64,000 nt of DNA from Micromonospora inositola (lineage in GTDB: Bacteria > Actinomycetota > Actinomycetes > Mycobacteriales > Micromonosporaceae): contig NZ_LT607754.1 of NCBI RefSeq assembly GCF_900090285.1, positions 5,234,001 to 5,298,000 of the forward strand, written 5' to 3'. The notes beneath the pieces are model-generated. The model was not told where the DNA came from, searched no databases, and saw nothing but the letters and a program-made list of their open reading frames with translations. Shown piece after piece: positions 1 through 8,973 of the stretch (within the stretch, counting starts at the first letter, position 1; every line of letters starts with the position of its first letter). The position numbers and the translations under genes were made by a program.

Positions 1-168
1 GCCGTCAAGGAAGGGCCGACGCACTTCGAACCGGTGGCCGACCTCTGCGCCACGGGCGACCTCGCCATCCACATCGACCGCACCTTCACGCTCGACGAGG
101 TGCCCGAGGCGTTGGCCCACGTGGGTAACGGACGCGCCCTCGGCAAGGTCGTCGTGACCGTCAACTGA
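1..168 (+). CDS. C-terminal end of an MDR-family (zinc/quinone-type) oxidoreductase, cut by the window edge
   Basis: The frame is open from base 1 and ends at a TGA at 166-168, giving the last 55 residues. The tail contains DEVPEALAHVGNGRALGKVVV, the usual C-terminal helix and strand of NADPH-dependent medium-chain dehydrogenases, in which the GK-VV segment closes the catalytic domain. Substrate and cofactor class cannot be read from this part. A full-length relative lies at 57092-58042 on the other strand and ends with a similar GKRRGKIVIHV tail. Confidence 0.8.
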   Translation, partial: AVKEGPTHFEPVADLCATGDLAIHIDRTFTLDEVPEALAHVGNGRALGKVVVTVN

Positions 169-361
169 CCAGCGACTGCGCACATCTGCCGCCGACCGGG
201 TTGTCACGGTACGTGAGGGAACGTGCGGTGGCACTTGATGCGCAAGCCTGCCGAGAAGAGCGCGATCGCCGGGGCTTTGCGTATCGTCCTCGCGTGGCCG
301 ACTGTGGGATCCCTCTGCGCTGGGCACGGTTCTGGCCACCGCGGACGAAAGGCGAGCTGAC

Positions 362-955
362 GTGGGTACCGATATCGCTGGCGGGGTGGAGATCCGGCCG
401 CACGGTCCGGGTTCACCCTGGATGCTGGCCGACGTCAGTTTGGATGCCCTACCTCGCCACTACGACGCCCTCGGGCTGCTGTTCGGCGTACGGAACTACG
501 CCGGGTTCGAACCCGTCGCGCCCGGCCGTGGCCTGCCGGAAAACGCCAGTGCCGACCTGCTTGGTCTCCAGCTTGCAGACAGCGAACACGGTCACACCTG
601 GGTGGCATGGACGCAGCTGGCCTGCATCGATTGGAGGGCGCGAGCGCCCCGCGTGGACGACCGGATCCATGAGTACAAGCTGACAAGCGAAGGGCCGCTC
701 TTCAACGGCAAGGCCGGCCACCACGGGCGAGCCTGGCGCGCGGTGGCCGGCGAGCACGCCGATCCCCGGGGCAGCAGCTACCCGGAGGGAACCGAATGGC
801 GTGCCGCCGACCGAATGTGGCGGGTGGAGCGCCTTTCCCACGGCGACGTGCTGCGTACCGACCCGCAGCTGCGCGCGCTGTTGGACACCATGCGCGATCT
901 TGCCGAGCAGAATGGCGACGACAACGTACGGCTGGTTGTTTGGTTCGACAGCTAA
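362..955 (+). CDS. conserved hypothetical protein, 197 aa
   Basis: A GTG start at 362 follows the purine-rich stretch AAAGGCGAG, and codon use is typical of the genome. The product is soluble, without signal peptide or membrane segment. Charged and aromatic residues are evenly spread (LLFGVRNYAGFEP near residue 40, HTWVAWTQLACIDW near 80), and the end is strand-rich (VRLVVWFDS). No catalytic motif or named family was recognised. An overlapping frame from 201 has arginine/proline-rich composition and is a shadow. Function is unknown. Confidence 0.6.
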   Translation: MGTDIAGGVEIRPHGPGSPWMLADVSLDALPRHYDALGLLFGVRNYAGFEPVAPGRGLPENASADLLGLQLADSEHGHTWVAWTQLACIDWRARAPRVDDRIHEYKLTSEGPLFNGKAGHHGRAWRAVAGEHADPRGSSYPEGTEWRAADRMWRVERLSHGDVLRTDPQLRALLDTMRDLAEQNGDDNVRLVVWFDS

Positions 956-1049
956 GCAACTGGGGCCGGGACCCCCGTCACGACGAGCATCCTCAACTGC
1001 CGCGCAGAGGGCGTTGACACTGACTGCGAGCGGTAACGCACCGTGATGT

Positions 1050-1963
1050 ATGACTACCTCTCCCGCTTCCGGTCCCGGTGTCGTCTCTCCTGATGGTGTT
1101 GTTCTCCGTGCGGCGGTTTCTGCCTACCTCGGTCGGTACCGGGGTGACTCGCGGCTGCACACCGAGTCCGACCTGCGCGTCTTCCTGGCCTGGTGCGCCA
1201 ACCAGGACCTGGACCCGCTGCCGGTTGCTCGCGTGGAGATCGAGCGGTACGTGCGCTGGCTGCAGGACGCACGCCGCTTCCAGCCCTCGACCGTTTCCCG
1301 CCGGCTGTCGGTGGTGGTCGGTTTCTACCGCGTCTGCGTCATCGACGGCATCCTGCCGCACTCACCAGCCGACGTCCGCCGACCGGTCGTGCCACCCGAA
1401 TCACCCACTCTCGGGGTGGGCCACCTACAGTTCGAAGCCCTGATCACCACCGCACGGCAGTCAGCCAACCCGAACGACTTCGCGCTGATCGCCATGCTCG
1501 GCCTGCTCGGGCTGCGCATATTCGAAGCCTGCGCCGCCAACATAGGCGACATCGGCGAGGAACACGGCCACCGCGTCCTGCGGGTGCACGGCAAGGGCGG
1601 CAAAATCGTCCTCATCCCGCTTCCGCCCGCCGTGGCCAGGGCCGTCGACCGGGCGGTCGACGGCCGCCTCGATGGCCCGATCCTGCGCAACACCCTCGGG
1701 GCGCGGATGACCGGCACGCGGCAACCCGCCGGCTCAAGCACCTCTCGGCCAGCGCCGGGATCCGGATGCCGAGGATGCACCCGCACATGCTGCGCCACAC
1801 CTTCGTCACCACCATGCTCGACGCCGGCGTGAGCCTGCGCGACGTACAGATCGCCGCCCGTCATGCCGACCCTCGCACCACTATGCGCTACGACCGCGCC
1901 CGCAAGAACCTCGACCGGCACCCCAACTACATCCTCGCCGCCTACATGGCCTCCGGAACCTAG
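1050..1963 (+). pseudogene. tyrosine recombinase (phage-type integrase) with a frameshift
   Basis: The first frame (1050 to about 1717) encodes a SAM-like N-terminal core-binding domain (TESDLRVFLAWC, QPSTVSRRLSVVVGFYR) and the start of the catalytic domain with GLLGLRIFEACA and HGKGGKIVLIPLP. The catalytic C-terminus, with HMLRHTFVTTML and then ADPRTTMRYDRARKNL, continues in another frame and ends at 1963. The switch lies at about 1715-1720, where one missing base in GGCACGCGG would restore the frame. The joined protein would be about 300 aa with the full R-H-R-H/Y set. Whether this is a true pseudogene or a sequencing error cannot be told. A related intact enzyme is at 47537-48559. Confidence 0.8.
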
Positions 1964-2117
1964 CGACTACGACAAGCGGATCTGCCGAATACTGGATGTC
2001 TCTCACTTCGACTTTGAGTGATCACGGGCACCACTACGGCAGCACGAATTCGGAACGGGACAGCTGACGCCTGCCGTCGCTGGTCGGAGCCGTCCTCAAG
2101 GCCAAACATCGGGTGTG

Positions 2118-2654
2118 TCAGAGCCGTCTCGTGGCGAACAGGGTGGTCCCGTAGACCGCGTCGACTTCCTTCCGCTCGGTCTCGGTGAACCCGACCTTGG
2201 CCAGCACACGGCGAGAAGCGGTGTTCCAGTCCCAGACCGTGGCCCACAGACGTTCGTAGCCGGATGATCTCGCCCAGTCCAGAACCGCCAACGAGGCCTC
2301 GGTCGCGTATCCCTGACCCCAGACTCGGCGTAGCAGCTCGAACGCCAGTTCCGGTTCCCCTTCCGATCCTCGTCCGCCGTCGATCAGCCCGCAGTAGCCG
2401 ATGACGTCACGAGCGGCCTTCCGCTCGACCGCCAGCAACCCGATCGACGATGGCTGGTTGGTGCGGATCCAATCCTCGAGCTCCGCGACCGTGGGGTGTC
2501 CATCCGCGTCGATTCGGCGGTGCGGCGGCACTCGTGGATCACGTTCGGACCACAGCTCACGCTGGACGACAGCCTCGGCTACCCGCCAAGGTCTGAGCAA
2601 CAGGCGACCCGTCTCGAGTACCACCTCGCGGCCCGGAGTCGCTGCAGCTGCCAT
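2118..2654 (-). CDS. GNAT N-acetyltransferase, RimJ/RimL type
   Basis: The 178-aa protein begins with TGRLLLRPWR, the N-terminal strand of RimJ/RimL-like GNAT enzymes. It carries IGYCGLIDG and the acetyl-CoA loop RRVWGQGYATEA at residues about 119-130, then NTASRRVLAKVGF in the last third. Such enzymes move acetyl from acetyl-CoA to an amino group; the substrate cannot be predicted. It is transcribed in the same direction as the MFS gene upstream, but a strong hairpin at 2791-2829 lies between them, so it probably has its own promoter. Confidence 0.85.
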   Translation of the reverse strand: MAAAATPGREVVLETGRLLLRPWRVAEAVVQRELWSERDPRVPPHRRIDADGHPTVAELEDWIRTNQPSSIGLLAVERKAARDVIGYCGLIDGGRGSEGEPELAFELLRRVWGQGYATEASLAVLDWARSSGYERLWATVWDWNTASRRVLAKVGFTETERKEVDAVYGTTLFATRRL

Positions 2655-2790
2655 GACAGCAACTCTTTCACGGGCGAACGCACTGTCATGCCGCGATCCG
2701 CGCGCTACGCGGCGTCACGAAGTGCCGACTCGGCCGGCATACGCACATGCCGAGTTGAGTGCGTCGAGTGGCATGCGTTGCGGTCATCGG

Positions 2791-2829
2791 GCGCTCGTCT
2801 CGGGATCCTGTGCATCCCGAGACGAGCGC
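2791..2829. terminator. hairpin terminator, 16-bp perfect stem
   Basis: GCGCTCGTCTCGGGAT (2791-2806) and its exact complement (2814-2829) flank the 7-nt loop CCTGTGC. It sits just beyond the stop codon of the minus-strand MFS gene that ends at 2845. There is no U-tract, as is common in actinobacteria. Confidence 0.75.
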
Positions 2830-2844
2830 ATTGACCGCGACGGT

Positions 2845-4047
2845 TTATCTGAGCGGTACTGTCCGGACATCGGGCGTTGCGGCCAGCAGGAGCGCCGACA
2901 CGGCCGCGAAAGCGGCCGCTCCGACGTAGACCAAACCCGGTGAGGCGTACGCGAGCGACCACCCGAACGCCGCGCCGGCCGCAAGCGGCACCACGGTCTC
3001 CGCAACGGCACCGATTCCGGTCAGCGCGCCCTGCACGGTTCCCTGCTCGTCGGCCCGGACGCTGCGAGAGATCCACGACTGCGCGGCCGCACCGCCGACC
3101 GAGCCGAGCACGCCGACCGCCTGCAGGAGGTAGAGCATCCACGGCACGGACACGGACGCCGTACCTACCAGCGACGCGACGCCGAGCAGGCTGCCGGCCA
3201 CCGCGGCACGCTTGTCGCCGAGCAGGCGGACGACCGGGCCGACGGCCCAGGCCTGAAAGACCGCGCCGGCGAGCGCGCCCGCCGCCATCACGACGCCGAT
3301 GTGCGCGGTGTTCCAGGCGAACTGGTACGTGAGGAAGAACGTCCAGATCGACTGGTGGGTCATGCGGGCGACGTCGGCGCAGAAGCGGGCGTACGCGAGC
3401 CGCCCCAGCACCGGTCGGCGCAGGACGACGGCGAGGGAGCCGACCGGGTTCGCCATCCGCAGGGTCAGCGGGGTCGTCCGCTCTCCGGGCCGCGACTCGG
3501 GCAGGACGAACCAGCCGTAGGCGACGTTGGCGAAGGACAGCGCGGCCGCGGCGAAGAATGGCAGGCGTACGTCGACGGCGCCGAGCAGGCCGCCGATGGT
3601 CGGGCCGGCGACGAAGCCGAGCCCGAACGCTGCGCCGATCAGCCCGTACGCGCGGGCCCGCGACTCGGGTTCCGTGACGTCCGCGATGTACGCGTTAACC
3701 ACGGTGTTCGTACCCGCGCACGCACCGGCGAGGGCGTGGAACAGCAAGAGTGTCCAAGGGCTGGGTGAGATCGCGTGGGCCAGCCAGTCGACGCCGAGGC
3801 AGGTCAGCGACGCGAGCAGGACGGGACGCCGGCCGTACCGGTCGGAGAGCCGTCCGAGCAGCGGCGAGACGACGAACTGCAGCAGCCCGTAGATCGAGCC
3901 GAGCAGGCCGGACCAGCGGACAGCGGCGGTGGCGTCCTCGGTGACGGCCGTCATCAGGGCCGGCACGATCGGCACGATCAGGCCGAGCCCGAGCATGTCG
4001 AGGAAGACGGTGACGAGGAGAAAGGAGAGGGCGGGCGCCCGGCGCAT
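2845..4047 (-). CDS. MFS drug efflux transporter, TetA-like (DHA1 family)
   Basis: The 400-aa protein has 12 predicted membrane spans. The conserved loop motif A is present (GRLSDRYGRRPVLL, about residue 64), and the first helix reads DMLGLGLIVPIVPAL, close to the class A/B TetA proteins. It is expected to export a drug or metabolite by proton antiport at the cytoplasmic membrane. ATG at 4047 is chosen because it opens directly on the first helix; an upstream frame-mate at 4092 adds 15 unremarkable residues. No TetR-type regulator sits next to it. Confidence 0.85.
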   Translation of the reverse strand: MRRAPALSFLLVTVFLDMLGLGLIVPIVPALMTAVTEDATAAVRWSGLLGSIYGLLQFVVSPLLGRLSDRYGRRPVLLASLTCLGVDWLAHAISPSPWTLLLFHALAGACAGTNTVVNAYIADVTEPESRARAYGLIGAAFGLGFVAGPTIGGLLGAVDVRLPFFAAAALSFANVAYGWFVLPESRPGERTTPLTLRMANPVGSLAVVLRRPVLGRLAYARFCADVARMTHQSIWTFFLTYQFAWNTAHIGVVMAAGALAGAVFQAWAVGPVVRLLGDKRAAVAGSLLGVASLVGTASVSVPWMLYLLQAVGVLGSVGGAAAQSWISRSVRADEQGTVQGALTGIGAVAETVVPLAAGAAFGWSLAYASPGLVYVGAAAFAAVSALLLAATPDVRTVPLR

Positions 4048-4497
4048 TGCGGCTCCTGAGTGTCGAGAGGGCAGGGCCCCCTCGCGACTCACGGTCCGCC
4101 GAAAGTACGGAGGATCAGAATATCTCCGCTGTCAAGTCGTTTTTCACCATCGCGCTGCGGGCATGTCCGCTGACAACGAATCGATCATTATCATGCTGCG
4201 GTGATTCGATGGTGCTGCGGTGAACGACCTCCGGTTCGAGCCGCCCAGCCGATGACCGGCATCCGGATCTGCCGCGAAGCGCTCGTCACGCAAGGTAACC
4301 AGCTCACGGGTGCACGCATCCGGACGTAGCCAAGAAGCGGATGGGTCGTGAGGGCAGTCAAGAACCTTGCCCAGGCCGTGGCCGCGGCCCGCCGGAGCAG
4401 CGGACCACCATCCTGGAGTCTTCGAGCAGACACCGTTCTCTGGAGCCCTGCCCCCGAGAGCCCCTGGCCGGCCCGTCCAGAAGACTGGTGAGGCGGC
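4048..4497. other. 450-bp intergenic region without a supported gene
   Basis: It separates the start of the MFS gene from the end of the next minus-strand gene. Base composition is lower in GC around 4110-4200, with AT-rich runs such as GATCATTATCATG that could hold the MFS promoter. Open frames here have arginine/serine-rich shadow composition and no ribosome binding site. I see no RNA gene or insertion sequence. Confidence 0.5.
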
Positions 4498-5016
4498 TCA
4501 GCGGCGACTTCCCCATGTCTGATGCCAGTAGCCGGCGTCGTCGCTGCCCACGCGAAGTACAGCATCTGGCGTCGCCGGCGCAGGCCAGACTTCGATGAGA
4601 TACCTATCGACCACTTCATCGGCAAACTCGCCCTGCGCGCCGGCGTCCCGACCCGTGGCCGACACTCTCAGACGGTATTGCCCTGGCGGCACGGCAAGCG
4701 GCCCGCCGGACTCGCCCGCCCAGGTCGACCATCGCATCACGCGACCTGGGGGCAAGTCGAACGATGCCTCGACGACGTCTTCCCAGTCGGCACTTACTCT
4801 TGGCTCGGTGGCCTCCAGCACGATGCGTACGACGGAACCGCCTGACCGACGGGCAAGCATGATCACGACGTTGTCGGGGACCGCCGCGCCGACGAGCCCG
4901 TTCTGTTGGTCCTTGAAGAATCGGTCAGCGTCGCCGTCCCAGATCTCTTCGCCCCACTCCAACGTCAGCCGGCCGTAGTCGGTGTACACGACTTGGTTGA
5001 GCAGTCCTTCACTCAT
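4498..5016 (-). CDS. conserved hypothetical protein, 172 aa
   Basis: ATG at 5016 opens on MSEGLLNQVVYTDYGRLTLEW. The protein is acidic and predicted to be strand-rich (DNVVIMLARRSGGSVVRIVLE, PGQYRLRVSATGRDAGAQGE), with no membrane span or signal. The composition is like small cytosolic beta-sandwich proteins and some toxin-immunity proteins, but no named family was recognised. The gene stands alone between two empty regions, next to the accessory island that starts near 5.4 kb. Confidence 0.65.
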   Translation of the reverse strand: MSEGLLNQVVYTDYGRLTLEWGEEIWDGDADRFFKDQQNGLVGAAVPDNVVIMLARRSGGSVVRIVLEATEPRVSADWEDVVEASFDLPPGRVMRWSTWAGESGGPLAVPPGQYRLRVSATGRDAGAQGEFADEVVDRYLIEVWPAPATPDAVLRVGSDDAGYWHQTWGSRR

Positions 5017-5198
5017 GGCGGCCCAGCCTAGGCCCGGGGCCTACGAACTCAGGTCTGGACATCCGCATCTGCCGCCGGCCGGGCGGGGCTCTCAGTGGTT
5101 CGTCGCTGCGGCAGGGCGTCCGGGCGCTCCCGATGAGTGTCAATCGTTGCTGAGAGTGCATTGTTGGGATCAAGCTGTGGGTGCTGACGCTGGCCGCG

Positions 5199-5369
5199 TC
5201 ACACGACCGGGATGTGCATCGCCGTGGTGTCCGGTTCCGCGGCGAGCCGGGCAGTGAACTCGTCCTGCAACGAGAACAGCTCGGCTAGGGCGTCGGCCGC
5301 CGGCTGGTGCCAGCGAGGTCCTGGTGCGCTTCGCGCGACCACAGAAACGGGCCCCACCTGCTCTGTCAC
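5199..5369 (-). CDS. possible small protein, 56 aa
   Basis: A short frame opens with GTG at 5369 (VTEQVGPVSVVARS) and ends with TGA at 5199-5201. Its second half, HQPAADALAELFSLQDEFTARLAAE, has good codon use and amphipathic helical character. No clear Shine-Dalgarno sequence is visible. It may be a real small regulator-like protein or the surviving C-terminus of a longer gene. Function is unknown. Confidence 0.35.
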   Translation of the reverse strand: MTEQVGPVSVVARSAPGPRWHQPAADALAELFSLQDEFTARLAAEPDTTAMHIPVV

Positions 5370-6037
5370 GGAACGTGGGCTGCAGGCTTCAGGCCCTGAT
5401 CCGGTACATAGGGACGGGCTCGGCCCGAACTTGATCAGTTAGTCGGGAAGCGACGCTCCAGCGCAGGCGTTTGGCGGGCGGCGGCCCCAGGCATGACGCC
5501 GGGTGTCGCACCCAAATGATACCCCTACCAATTGATACCATTCATATGCTCGACTTGGAAAGGTGCGGCGAGTTCCGTCGCTGGCGTTGCTCTCAACGAG
5601 GGGAGCAGCAATAATCGCGTCATGGCCTTCAATCGGCCGACGTTACCTGGATCTAGGCAGGGCGCTGAGCGAATCTATCGCGTTCTAGCTCGCATCACCT
5701 GGGCGCCAGGAGCGTTGCGCTTGCACCCCAGAGACCTTGTCGGGGCATCGCACTGCCGGTGTCGCAATGCCTTCAACGTGGCCGTTGAGTTGGACAACGC
5801 AGGGCGTCATCGTCCCGTACGGTGGCTTGGCGGCGGAGGGTTCGACTTTGGACTTGGGCCAACGTGCAGCCCATGCGTCCGCAACCCTGAGACCCACCCC
5901 TCAAAGCGCAGGTTTGTTGCGGGGCTCCTGATTACCCAACCATCTGACCAGGAAGATTTCGACTTGAGGCGGCAGGCCGAGCATTACAGAGCTCGGTTGC
6001 AGCGAGCCCGTCATCGTCTGCGGCCGGTCTCACGAGG
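5370..6037. other. 668-bp region upstream of the Tn7-like operon; probable location of one transposon end
   Basis: The stretch is more AT-rich than its surroundings. Around 5516-5540 the heptamer TGATACC occurs twice (AAATGATACC and AATTGATACC), and short CAACG motifs recur at 5594, 5773, 5795 and 5860. In Tn7 the element end next to tnsA lies within about 200 bp and carries several TnsB sites, so this is where an end is expected. I could not find a matching terminal inverted repeat by eye. A frame from 5532 to 6041 has poor codon character and is not called. Confidence 0.35.
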
Positions 6038-6874
6038 ATGAGCACCGACCGAGGGTCCACGAAGTCTGGCATTGCCGGTCCGCCGAGGCGCTTGAGAGGA
6101 AGGAGGTCGGGGCATGGGCCAGCGACTGCCGCCACCTCTGACAAGCGCCTTTACGGGCCCGAACGTTTCGACGTCAATTTCATCGACTCTGAAGGCCGAG
6201 AATTCCAGGAGCCATTAATCCAGTGCTGGAATCAGCCCTTTGAGGCTGCCCTTCCGATCCGCAGTTTGGCTTCCTATCGCGGGAAGAAGAGCTTCTCTGG
6301 GTTGTGGTGGTTGGCGACCACATCTGATCACGTCAGCTACGAGTCGTGGCTGGAGCGGGATCACGTCATGGCGTTGGACTTTGACCCGGCTGTGATAGGG
6401 CTGGCCTCGCGACCGTTTCGGCTTGCATGGCGGCACGATGGCAAGACCCGTACCCATACGCCGGACCTTTTCGCACGGCTGGATGACGGGACGGCAGTGC
6501 TGATCGACGTGCTGCCGGGCGATCAGGTCGAGTTGGACGATCTGACGGCCTGGGATGCGATCACACAGGCATGCGACGCCGTCGGCTGGGAATTCCGGCG
6601 GGTCGGCGAGATGGATGGCGTGCTGACGGCGAACCTACGATGGCTGTCTGGGTACCGGCATCCTCGCTGCCTAGACCCGGGCCGGGCGGCCGACCTGAGG
6701 CGGGTGTTTGCTGACGGCGCGGCGCTGATGGAAGGCGCCCGTCACGTCGGGGATCCGATTGCCGTGCTTCCCACGCTGTTTCATCTGCTCTGGCGGCAGG
6801 TGCTTCGGACCGACCTGGCCACTACGCCCTTGTGGGAAGGATCGCTGGTCCGCGGTGGCGGTGAGCAGCCATGA
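6038..6874 (+). CDS. tnsA: TnsA-like heteromeric transposase endonuclease subunit
   Basis: This 278-aa protein is the first gene of a four-gene Tn7-like operon. TnsA cuts the 5' strands at transposon ends, so that with TnsB the element leaves cleanly. The endonuclease core spans about residues 85-165: SYESWLERDHV with E102/E106, THTPDLFARL with D143, and AVLIDVLPGDQ. In Tn7 TnsA the last position of the triad is Q-x-K; here no lysine is seen and D157 occupies that strand. About 35 poorly conserved residues precede the core, so the true start may be later. It overlaps tnsB by 4 bases (ATGA). Confidence 0.85.
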   Translation: MSTDRGSTKSGIAGPPRRLRGRRSGHGPATAATSDKRLYGPERFDVNFIDSEGREFQEPLIQCWNQPFEAALPIRSLASYRGKKSFSGLWWLATTSDHVSYESWLERDHVMALDFDPAVIGLASRPFRLAWRHDGKTRTHTPDLFARLDDGTAVLIDVLPGDQVELDDLTAWDAITQACDAVGWEFRRVGEMDGVLTANLRWLSGYRHPRCLDPGRAADLRRVFADGAALMEGARHVGDPIAVLPTLFHLLWRQVLRTDLATTPLWEGSLVRGGGEQP

Positions 6875-8973
6875 CCGTGTCTCGACCCCGAATGCTGCGC
6901 ACCGGGGACGAGATTCGGTTGAGGGGCTCCCTGTACACGGTGACGTCCGTAACCGGTACCGGAGTACGGCTGGCGGACATCGTCGGTATGGAAACCACCA
7001 TGCCGCTCACCGAGGTGCTTACCGGCCGCGACCTGGAGTGGGTGTCCTCGCCACGCGGTCCCGCTCCGCTACCACCCGCGGGTCTTCTGGACGGGCTGCC
7101 CGAGTCCGCGGTGAAGCAAGCACTGTGGTGGGAGCAGCACCTCATAGAACTACTGACCGGCGTTGCGCCGGATACGCCGCCTGAATCGGCGCCCAAGCCC
7201 GAGTACGATCCGCGCCGGCACTCGCTGCGTCAGCGTGAGCTAGCCAAGCTGACCGAGTTGCAGGCAGCGGGGCACAGCGTCAGCTTCCCTACGATCAAAC
7301 GGCTGCGATCGGCCTACGAAAAGCAGGGGCTGTGGGGGCTGGTCGACCGGCGCCTGGCTCGACCAGCCGGCCCCACCGGTAGGGTCGACGAACGGATTGT
7401 CGCCGCGACCGTGCAGGCGATCGCCGAGGAAACCAACCGCTCGACAGGAACGGTGACCAGGCTGCGCCGCCGGGTGACACAGATCCTCGCCGCCCAGCAC
7501 GGTACGTCCGCCCCCGATCTGCCATCGCCTGCGACCTTCTACCGCCTGGTCACCCGGCTCTCGCGGGGTAAGCACACGTTCGGCTCGGCGAAGACCCGCC
7601 GATCGCAGGCAAAGGCCCCGCAGGGCCCGTTTGGCTCGGTGTCGGCCGTCAGACCCGGCGAGTGGGTGCAGATCGACTCCACTCCGATCGATGTCCGGGT
7701 GGTCCTGGACAACGGTATGGTCGACCGTGCGGAGCTGACGTGGATGGCGGACCTTGGCACCCGAGGCATTCCGGCGGCGGTGCTGCGACCCACGACCAAA
7801 GCCGCCGACGCGGCGGTCCTGCTGGCTCGAGCACTGACTCCGGAGCCCATGCGGCCGGGCTGGGCCGACGCGGTGCGGCTGTCACGCTCGGTGCTGCCGC
7901 ATCGCCGCCTTACCGCGCTCGACGAGCGGCTGGAGCATGCGGCCTGCCGGCCGGTGATCGTTCCTGAGAACATCGTCTGCGATAACGGAAAGGCGTACAT
8001 TTCGCAGACGTTCCGAACTGCCTGCAGGGCGATGGGGATCAACTTCCAGCCCACCCATGAGGGCTCGCCGTGGGAGAAGGGTGTCGTCGAACGCAGCTTC
8101 GATTCACTGGGCACCCTGTTCGCTCAGTACGTCGCCGGCTACGTCGGGCGCAGCGTCGAGCATCGCGGTGAGAATGCCGACCAGGACGCGGTGTGGTCGA
8201 TCGTTGAGCTGCAGGCGCTGCTGGACGAGTGGATCGTGACGGTCTGGCACAACAGGCCACATGACGGGCTCCGGCATCCACTTACCCCGGACAAGGCCCT
8301 GACGCCGAACGAGCAGTATGCCGCGCTCGTCGAGGTCGCCGGGTATGTACCTGTTCCCTTGAGCGCAGATGACTACGTGGAGCTACTTCCCGTCGCCTGG
8401 CGCGCCATCACCCCCTCCGGAATCAAACTCAACCGGCGCACCTACGACGACAAGAAAGGTGCGCTCAACGACTACCGCCGCGCGCACTCCGGCGTCACGG
8501 CGAAGAAGGGGCTGTGGGAGGTCCACTACGATCCCTACGACGTCACCCGCATCTGGGTCCGGAACCACCATCACGGTGGCTGGATCACCGTTCCCTGGAA
8601 ACATCTACGGAGTTCTCCCGCGCCGTTTGGGGAGTTGGCCTGGCAGCACGCCCGCAGCATCCTGCGACAACGAGGCCAGGACAAGGCGACAGAGGCGGAG
8701 ATCGCTCAGGCCGCGGCACAGTTGCTGGACCGGGCGGAGCAAGGTCCTGAGCAGCCGCCCAGGACCGCCAAGAGGGATCGGCGAGTCGCCGGAAGAACTC
8801 GCGCAACCAACTCGCCCTCAGGTCCACGACCGGAACCAGCGCCGAAGGACGAGGACGTCGGTGAGGCGCCGGATGTAGCTGCGGCCGGAAACAGCCCCGA
8901 CGAACCGCTGGCAAAGGTCATCCCGCTGCCCGTGTTCGACGCACGCAAGGAGGCCCGAAAGTGGCGGTTCTGA
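6871..8973 (+). CDS. tnsB: TnsB-like DDE transposase (Mu/Tn7 type)
   Basis: The 700-aa protein has N-terminal helix-turn-helix-like DNA-binding segments (about residues 115-165, including VSFPTIKRLRSAYEKQG). An RNase H-fold integrase core follows. The catalytic triad is D269 (GEWVQIDSTPID), D371 (NIVCDNGKAYIS) and E407 (KGVVERSFDS), which gives the classical D-D-35-E spacing. A Mu-type C-terminal beta-barrel region lies at about 500-600, and the basic tail ends ARKEARKWRF, likely the TnsC-contact tail. It binds the transposon ends and joins 3' ends to target DNA. It overlaps tnsC by 13 bases. Confidence 0.95.
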   Translation: MTVSRPRMLRTGDEIRLRGSLYTVTSVTGTGVRLADIVGMETTMPLTEVLTGRDLEWVSSPRGPAPLPPAGLLDGLPESAVKQALWWEQHLIELLTGVAPDTPPESAPKPEYDPRRHSLRQRELAKLTELQAAGHSVSFPTIKRLRSAYEKQGLWGLVDRRLARPAGPTGRVDERIVAATVQAIAEETNRSTGTVTRLRRRVTQILAAQHGTSAPDLPSPATFYRLVTRLSRGKHTFGSAKTRRSQAKAPQGPFGSVSAVRPGEWVQIDSTPIDVRVVLDNGMVDRAELTWMADLGTRGIPAAVLRPTTKAADAAVLLARALTPEPMRPGWADAVRLSRSVLPHRRLTALDERLEHAACRPVIVPENIVCDNGKAYISQTFRTACRAMGINFQPTHEGSPWEKGVVERSFDSLGTLFAQYVAGYVGRSVEHRGENADQDAVWSIVELQALLDEWIVTVWHNRPHDGLRHPLTPDKALTPNEQYAALVEVAGYVPVPLSADDYVELLPVAWRAITPSGIKLNRRTYDDKKGALNDYRRAHSGVTAKKGLWEVHYDPYDVTRIWVRNHHHGGWITVPWKHLRSSPAPFGELAWQHARSILRQRGQDKATEAEIAQAAAQLLDRAEQGPEQPPRTAKRDRRVAGRTRATNSPSGPRPEPAPKDEDVGEAPDVAAAGNSPDEPLAKVIPLPVFDARKEARKWRF

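Noticed and set aside
4191..4625. 144-codon minus-strand frame
   Set aside because: Arginine/alanine-rich shadow composition, overlaps the end of the better-supported 4498-5016 gene.
5516..5540. TGATACC repeats as a Tn7-type terminal inverted repeat
   Set aside because: Only two short direct copies, and no complementary sequence was found on the far side of the cargo block.
5532..6041. 169-codon forward frame just before tnsA
   Set aside because: TTG start without ribosome site, irregular composition and no recognisable domain; more likely the non-coding transposon end region.
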